Positions 50,783 to 54,847 of a stretch of 54,847 nt of DNA are shown one piece after another (position 1 is the stretch's first letter; each line of letters starts with the position of its first letter). The notes under the pieces are model-generated. The model searched no databases. It saw only the letters and a program-made list of their open reading frames with translations, and had not been told where the DNA came from. The position numbers and the translations under genes were made by a program. The DNA is from Saprospiraceae bacterium (GTDB taxonomy: Bacteria > Bacteroidota > Bacteroidia > Chitinophagales > Saprospiraceae), in NCBI GenBank assembly GCA_026986005.1, contig JALSPK010000040.1, forward strand, positions 1-54,847, in the 5' to 3' direction.

Positions 50783-50790
50783 CAAATATA
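50783..50790 (-). promoter_or_regulatory. Putative -7 box for ctaB-cox operon
   Basis: TATATTTG on the minus strand, 30 bp before ctaB, matches TAnnTTTG. If used, it would make ctaB the first gene of the oxidase transcript, with the DUF420 gene separate. No clear -33. Confidence 0.35.
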
Positions 50791-50854
50791 AATTAAGCTT
50801 TTGCTTTTAATATATAATTAGTCTAAATATTGATAGTTTTGTCGCCAAATGACA

Positions 50855-51358
50855 TTAATTTGGATAATATGGAGAAATAATAAGATAAACAATCACGCCC
50901 GTAGTAGCAACATACAACCAAATTGGGAAAGCATATTTAGCTATGCTTTTATGGCGTTTAAAATCTTTTATTGAGGCGTAATAATATGCTCTGAGTACTA
51001 AGGGAATAGCGAAAATGGATAGCATGATATGGGTAGAGAGTATAAAGTAATATATGTATTTTATTAATCCTTGTGCCGGAAATTTGGTTTCTTCAGTAGT
51101 ACCGTGATAAAGAATGTATAAAACTAAAAAGATAATGGATAAAATTATTGATATTCTTATCAATGTTTTATGAATAGAAATATTTCCTTTTTTAATAGCG
51201 ATTATGGCAGATATTAAAAGTATGGCGACGATGCCATTAATCGGAGCATATATATGTGGAAGGTATGAAAAATTTCCCGGTAGTTTTATCTGAAAAAGGA
51301 TTAAGACAGTAACGGGTATTATTACAGATATTATATTAATTACTTTTATATTCATCAT
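50855..51358 (-). CDS. DUF420 membrane protein (CtaM-like)
   Basis: 167 residues with about five transmembrane helices. The DUF420 pattern includes LPHIYAPINGIVAILLISAI, ISIHKTLIRISIILSIIFLV, YYFILSTHIMLSIFAIPLVL (conserved His) and RHKSIAKYAFPIWLYVATTG. DUF420 homologues such as CtaM and YozB are linked to assembly of heme-copper oxidases in Gram-positive bacteria, and this context at the head of the cluster supports a similar role here. The exact function is inferred. Confidence 0.85.
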   Translation of the reverse strand: MMNIKVINIISVIIPVTVLILFQIKLPGNFSYLPHIYAPINGIVAILLISAIIAIKKGNISIHKTLIRISIILSIIFLVLYILYHGTTEETKFPAQGLIKYIYYFILSTHIMLSIFAIPLVLRAYYYASIKDFKRHKSIAKYAFPIWLYVATTGVIVYLIISPYYPN

Positions 51359-51616
51359 TATTATTTTGATTTAGTGTCTGACAATAAAATACTTGATACT
51401 TTATAACAAATATTTTGTTGATTTTATGCCCAAGTGTATAACCAAATATTTGAGCATATTGTTTATCTGAAGATACTAATATCAAATTAAAATGGAATTA
51501 CTTTGAACAAAAAGACTGCTGCTTCCCCCGAGCTATCCAGTTTAAGCCGATAAGAATGCAATGATTATTATTTCAGAACCAAAGTGACTTATCCAATTAC
51601 AATAAAATCAGCTGTT
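51359..51616. other. Intergenic region with family A end remnant
   Basis: 258 bases between the DUF420 gene and the DUF4252 gene. AGTGTCTGACAATAAAATAC (from 51373) resembles a family A left arm. A small relatively G+C-rich patch (about 51518-51555) has no structure I can assign. Confidence 0.45.
51373..51400. mobile_element. Family A left end, degenerate
   Basis: AGTGTCTGACAATAAAATAC followed by TTGATACT aligns with AGTGTCTGTCTATAAAGTGCTTGATTTT with several differences. It lies 14 bp upstream of the DUF420 gene start. No right end recognised. Confidence 0.4.
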
Positions 51617-52123
51617 TTAACGATTCTTGAGATTTTCCAATTTATCTGCACCTTTGATATTGATAGTCTTACCCAGTTCTGATATTTTGTCAAGATTGAT
51701 AGTCCCTCCAAAACTAATTAACACAGTTTTATTATTTTCTCCAACCAGCAATACTAGCTCTTTTGCTATATTACCATCAGAGTCTTTTACAAAAAAGAAG
51801 ACATTTGATCCTTTTTCTTTTACTCTCATCAATTCATCGTATCCATTGTTATAAAGTGCAGATTTAGCTTCTTTAAAGAATGATTGTGGATTTTTTTCAG
51901 TTGTCAATATATTCATTCCTTTTAGAGAAGATAAGACATCGTCTACCTTGCTAGTATTATTTGATTTAGTGATTGAGCTAAACATTTTACCACTGATGTA
52001 TACTGAAGTAAAGTCATCACTTTCCGTATATTTTTCAAATAAATTGTCAACAGCATTGTTTTGTCCGAATAAATTTAAGCTAAAAAACAGTATCGCAACG
52101 ATTACTAATTTTATTTTTTTCAT
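51617..52123 (-). CDS. DUF4252 exported protein
   Basis: 168 residues with a signal peptide (MKKIKLVIVAILFFSLNLFG, then Q). The body reads as DUF4252: NLFEKYTESDDFTSVYISGK, MFSSI, then LKGMNILTTEK and LVLLVGENNKTVLISFGGTI, NLDKISELGK. DUF4252 proteins are regularly encoded beside ECF sigma factors and small membrane anti-sigma-like proteins in Bacteroidota, exactly the arrangement here (12 bp after the anti-sigma-like gene). Function unknown. Confidence 0.82.
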   Translation of the reverse strand: MKKIKLVIVAILFFSLNLFGQNNAVDNLFEKYTESDDFTSVYISGKMFSSITKSNNTSKVDDVLSSLKGMNILTTEKNPQSFFKEAKSALYNNGYDELMRVKEKGSNVFFFVKDSDGNIAKELVLLVGENNKTVLISFGGTINLDKISELGKTINIKGADKLENLKNR

Positions 52124-52135
52124 TATTAATTATTT

Positions 52136-52618
52136 TTAATTTGTTTTGATTAATGAATTTATAATATTTACCTTTTCTAGGTTTTTCATACTTTTAGTTA
52201 ATGTCTTTTCTCCTTTTGCATAATTACTTGCTAGCATGGCTATGGCTCTTTCAGCTATTTCCCTAGCTTCTTTTTGATCTTTTATCTCAATTTTTGCATA
52301 AGAATTGTCATTTGTAAAAATATTTTCACTCTGAAATGTTGCAAAGCCAACTGCTAATAAAATTGAAGCTGCGACAGCAATTTTTGTAATCAATTTTATT
52401 CTTGCAACTATTGCTCCCTTTTTATTTTGGGTCAGGATTGAAATTTCACGATTGAATTTTATGTTTTTTTCTTCATTAAAAAAAGAAAATAGCTGTGATA
52501 TATTGTTGTTTTTGCCTTCGTGAGTATTGTGTAAGTAATACTCTTTGATAATTCTTTCTTCTTCCAAACTAGTCACTCCGTCCCAATACTTTTCCAATAA
52601 TTTATTTATATTATCCAT
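52136..52618 (-). CDS. Putative membrane anti-sigma protein
   Basis: 160 residues: an N-terminal cytoplasmic part (NKLLEKYWDGVTSLEEERII), one transmembrane helix (about 77-96, ITKIAVAASILLAVGFATF) and a charged periplasmic tail (KEAREIAERAIAMLASNYAK). It has no zinc-binding HxxxCxxC motif. The topology and position between the sigma gene (12 bp upstream) and DUF4252 gene indicate it is the cognate anti-sigma factor. This is inferred from context rather than from a family motif. Confidence 0.65.
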   Translation of the reverse strand: MDNINKLLEKYWDGVTSLEEERIIKEYYLHNTHEGKNNNISQLFSFFNEEKNIKFNREISILTQNKKGAIVARIKLITKIAVAASILLAVGFATFQSENIFTNDNSYAKIEIKDQKEAREIAERAIAMLASNYAKGEKTLTKSMKNLEKVNIINSLIKTN

Positions 52619-52630
52619 TTTTAATATGCT

Positions 52631-53131
52631 TTAATACTGTACTTTAAGATTTGCTTTGACAATCATTTTTTGAAGCATTTTTCTTGCTCTAAAAATGTAT
52701 ATTTTTACTTTGTCCAATTCAATGTTCATTATTTTTGCGATCTCTTTATATGTCATTTCTTCTATTTCCCTAAGCTGTATAACAGTTTTATATTTTTCCG
52801 GCATTTTATTAATCAAGTCCTTTATACCTTGCATAATATCACTACTTTCAAGTTGCTTTTCCGGGTTTTTAGTGTTGGAGCTCACGTTGTAGACAGTTTC
52901 AATATTTTCATACCTTCTAATATTATTGTGTCTTATCTTATCTATAGCCATATTCCGTGTTACTGACATGCACCATGCCTCCTTATTATCTAATTTTTCA
53001 AAATCTTCACCTTTTTTCCATATTTTGATTGCCAGTTCCTGCATTATATCCTCAGCATCATACCCATTGCCTGTTAATCTCAAAGCAAAGCGATAAAATT
53101 TATCTTTATATGCTAGTAAAAAGTCTTCCAT
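52631..53131 (-). CDS. ECF sigma factor
   Basis: 166 residues. Region 2: YKDKFYRFALRLTGNGYDAE, then DIMQELAIKIWKKGEDFEKL. Region 4: LINKMPEKYKTVIQLREIEE, then MTYKEIAKIMNIELDKVKIY with the helix-turn-helix. Distinct from the FecI-like sigma at 31082. First gene of the three-gene unit sigma - putative anti-sigma - DUF4252; such units often autoregulate, but no promoter motif is clear here. Confidence 0.9.
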   Translation of the reverse strand: MEDFLLAYKDKFYRFALRLTGNGYDAEDIMQELAIKIWKKGEDFEKLDNKEAWCMSVTRNMAIDKIRHNNIRRYENIETVYNVSSNTKNPEKQLESSDIMQGIKDLINKMPEKYKTVIQLREIEEMTYKEIAKIMNIELDKVKIYIFRARKMLQKMIVKANLKVQY

Positions 53132-53486
53132 ATCATTGTTGGTTTGACGTTTTGTTTATAAATTTTGTTACAATTTTAACATTTATTTAGCTATATTGAA
53201 ATTTAATTGACACATTTTTATTATTTATTCGTTATAATATCAAGTGGTTTTATAGATACTTTATTAGGGGCTTAGACTCTCCCTTGAGTAATGATCATTA
53301 ATTTTTTTATTAATAATAGTTGTTTTTTGTTGGCTGTCGCATATATCACAGTTTAGAGTTTAATGATATTTGGGGCAGCTTTTATTACTTTCAATCATAT
53401 TTGTTCCGTATAAATATTTCCAGTTTAAAATTAATATGTAGATTTGCCGTTTTAATGAAATATTGATAGACTTAATTAATTATAAT
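53132..53486. other. Divergent intergenic region
   Basis: 355 AT-rich bases between the sigma gene and the MCE gene. TAGATTTG (53439-53446), with TTTC 19 bases upstream (53416-53419), is a plausible promoter for the MCE gene. A slightly G-rich patch at 53270-53296 (GGGGCTTAGACTCTCCC) could form a short GGGnnnnnnnnnnCCC stem. No RNA gene recognised. Confidence 0.4.
53416..53446 (+). promoter_or_regulatory. Putative promoter of MCE gene
   Basis: TTTC (53416-53419), a 19-bp spacer and TAGATTTG (53439-53446) approximate the Bacteroidota TTTG-N19-TAnnTTTG promoter with one mismatch in the -33 box. The chosen ATG lies 40 bp downstream. Confidence 0.35.
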
Positions 53487-54515
53487 ATGTCAAAAGAAGT
53501 TAAAATAGGAATATTGGCTCTTGTTGTTTTAGTAGTGTTGATATGGGGCTTTAAGTTTTTAAAAGGAAAGAATCTTTTTGCTGATATCCAACAGTTTCAT
53601 GTAAAATATGAAAATGTGGAGCAATTGGAAGTTGCATCACAAGTGTTGGTTAATGGATACAAAGTGGGAGCGGTAACAAAAATAAAAATGGATCCTGATG
53701 ACTACTCTAAAGTATTGGTTGATATCGATGTTAAAGGGAGTGTGAAAGTACCGAAAAATACTCAGGCTACCATTATTAGCCTAGGGTTAGTTGGAGGTAA
53801 GGCGATTATTTTAGATATTAATAGAAACTGTGAAGGTAAGGATTGTGCTCAGTCAGGAGACTATTTGCCCGGTGGAATGAGAGGAATGCTTAGTTCTATG
53901 GTACCGGAAACAGAACTTGATATGTACATGAAAAGGATTAAATCCGGATTTAAAGGTACTCTTGATTCCACAGGTGGCAATGAAATAGTAAATCAGAGTA
54001 AGGCTATTGTTAAAAACTTTGCTGCAATAACTGAAAAATTGGATAAAATTCTAAGCAAAACTGATAAAAATATCGAAGCTTCAATTGCTAATGTCGCTGC
54101 AATGACCAAATCATTGAAAGCTAGTGATGTGAAAATAGCCAGTATTTTGAATAATCTTGATCAATTAACTTTAAGTCTGCAAAACGCTCATGTTGACTCA
54201 TTGATAATAAAAGGTGACGATGCTATTGTCCAACTAACAAAATCAATAAAAGACATAAAAAGCATTTTGGCTAAAGCAGATTCCTCAATAAATAGTTTTG
54301 ATGGAATAATGAAAAAAGTAAATAAAGGTGATGGTACTCTGGGTAAATTGCTGAAAGATGAAAAACTATATAATGAACTCAATCTTACGGTGAAACATAC
54401 TAACCTCTTGTTACAAGATTTGCGACTATATCCGGGTAGATACTTCAATTTGTCAGTTTTCAAAAAGGGGCCAAAAGATTATAAAAAAGTAGAAAAAGAT
54501 CCAGGGCTGGAGTAA
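53487..54515 (+). CDS. MlaD/MCE-family lipid transport protein
   Basis: 342 residues from the ATG at 53487 (SKEVKIGILALVVLVVLIWG), preferred over a TTG 24 bases earlier. An N-terminal transmembrane helix (about 7-24) anchors one MCE domain (about 35-115): FHVKYENVEQLEVASQVLVN, GYKVGAVTKI, then VPKNTQATIISLGLVGGKAI. A long helical/coiled region (about 150-320) follows. It would be the periplasmic substrate-binding part of an inner-membrane lipid transporter. The partner permease and ATPase are not in the window. Confidence 0.88.
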   Translation: MSKEVKIGILALVVLVVLIWGFKFLKGKNLFADIQQFHVKYENVEQLEVASQVLVNGYKVGAVTKIKMDPDDYSKVLVDIDVKGSVKVPKNTQATIISLGLVGGKAIILDINRNCEGKDCAQSGDYLPGGMRGMLSSMVPETELDMYMKRIKSGFKGTLDSTGGNEIVNQSKAIVKNFAAITEKLDKILSKTDKNIEASIANVAAMTKSLKASDVKIASILNNLDQLTLSLQNAHVDSLIIKGDDAIVQLTKSIKDIKSILAKADSSINSFDGIMKKVNKGDGTLGKLLKDEKLYNELNLTVKHTNLLLQDLRLYPGRYFNLSVFKKGPKDYKKVEKDPGLE

Positions 54516-54847
54516 CCTGGCAAGAGGTCGGGGGTTCTTTGGCTCAGGGGCGGTATTATTATCACCTCCTTGCAGCGTTTCATATATTAGATGCATTATG
54601 AGGTCTCATAAAAATGGTTGATAAAAAGATGTGAACCGTGAACGTATTGTTTTTAGGATGTTGCGGGATGCGGTTCTCCCGATTTCGTAGCGCAGCGAAG
54701 AAATGGGAAGTCAGAGGGTAGCTTGGCAGGAAAAGTTCATAGTTTGAAAGTGCTGAAATAGTGCATGTATATAATGTCCCCCGACTTGCCAAGTTTCCAA
54801 AACTTGGTAAGTCTAAACCGGGATTTTAGCAAAAGCATACCAAGTCT
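54516..54847. repeat. Repeat-rich non-coding right end
   Basis: No gene is visible. Bases 54644-54738 repeat the left-end sequence 16-118. Inside, TTCTCCCGATTTCG and GAAGAAATGGGAAG can pair; the left copy pairs CTCCGGTTTC with GAAACAGGAG, so the stem is kept by compensating changes. A second hairpin GACTTGCCAAGTTT / AAACTTGGTAAGTC (54783-54796 with 54800-54813) follows. No tRNA or rRNA was recognised. Confidence 0.7.
54783..54813. repeat. 14-bp hairpin repeat (GACTTGCCAAG type)
   Basis: GACTTGCCAAGTTT and AAACTTGGTAAGTC form a 14-bp stem with one G-T pair and a 3-base loop. The sequence resumes CCAAGTCT at the very end of the window (54840-54847), suggesting another copy begins there. Such hairpins are common extragenic repeats in Bacteroidota. 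Confidence 0.6.

Noticed and set aside
54516-54600. G-rich stretch after the MCE gene as a tRNA
   Set aside because: A TCGGGGGTTC-like string is present, but no cloverleaf, acceptor stem or anticodon arm can be formed.

Overview
The window looks like a chromosomal contig from an AT-rich member of the Bacteroidota. The evidence is protein families largely restricted to that phylum: type IX secretion (T9SS) C-terminal tails, GldC, a FecI/FecR/TonB-receptor set with an STN domain, DUF4249, DUF4252 and DUF4974 proteins, Bacteroidota-type PurM, and recurrent TAnnTTTG-like promoter boxes. The dockerin-like repeats at 11506-13128 resemble those of Saprospiria/Chitinophagia-like lineages, but I cannot fix the family. 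No rRNA, tRNA, CRISPR array, phage or complete insertion sequence was recognised.

Layout. 1-397 is repeat-rich and non-coding. 398-7825 is a minus-strand housekeeping block: methyltransferase, membrane and outer-membrane proteins, rluF, NdpA-like nucleoid protein, DUF1684 protein, YggS, a relic T9SS tail, aroC, xseB. 8345-10216 encodes an unusual RNB-domain ribonuclease with dsRNA-binding-like C-terminal modules. 10373-13128 holds two secreted or surface proteins. 13447-23067 holds purM, two unknown exported proteins, a large M4 metalloprotease, an Hsp15-like protein, PPK2 and YgiQ. 23290-30515 (minus) holds pepT, small unknown proteins, and a tight run TIGR02206 - ATE - NhaC - ABC-F. 30729-36585 (plus) holds gldC and an ECF sigma / FecR anti-sigma / TonB receptor / DUF4249 surface-signalling and uptake locus. 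36736-38953 has rsmE overlapping a polytopic membrane protein. 39061-43702 (minus) has an M49 dipeptidyl peptidase III, a PgpH-like HD phosphodiesterase and a thioredoxin-like lipoprotein. 43982-51358 (minus) is a complete aa3-type cytochrome c oxidase locus with heme A biosynthesis, copper delivery and assembly genes. 51617-53131 (minus) is a second ECF sigma module with a DUF4252 protein. 53487-54515 (plus) is an MCE/MlaD protein, and the window ends in a repeat related to the one at its start.

The strongest non-gene signal is a family of short non-autonomous inverted-repeat elements (family A, termini AGTGTCTGTCTATAAAGT, AT-rich 4-bp target duplications). Four copies are complete and at least six are partial or degenerate. 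Their termini lie at the 3' ends of genes, and for at least three genes the element's first bases supply the TAG stop codon. A second family (B, termini ATACCAAACYG) has two copies. The terminal window repeats show compensatory base changes that suggest a conserved RNA or DNA hairpin.

Most assignments rest on motif recognition by eye; none was checked by database search. Start codons were moved from the longest reading frame where a signal peptide, family N-terminus or neighbouring stop argued for it.
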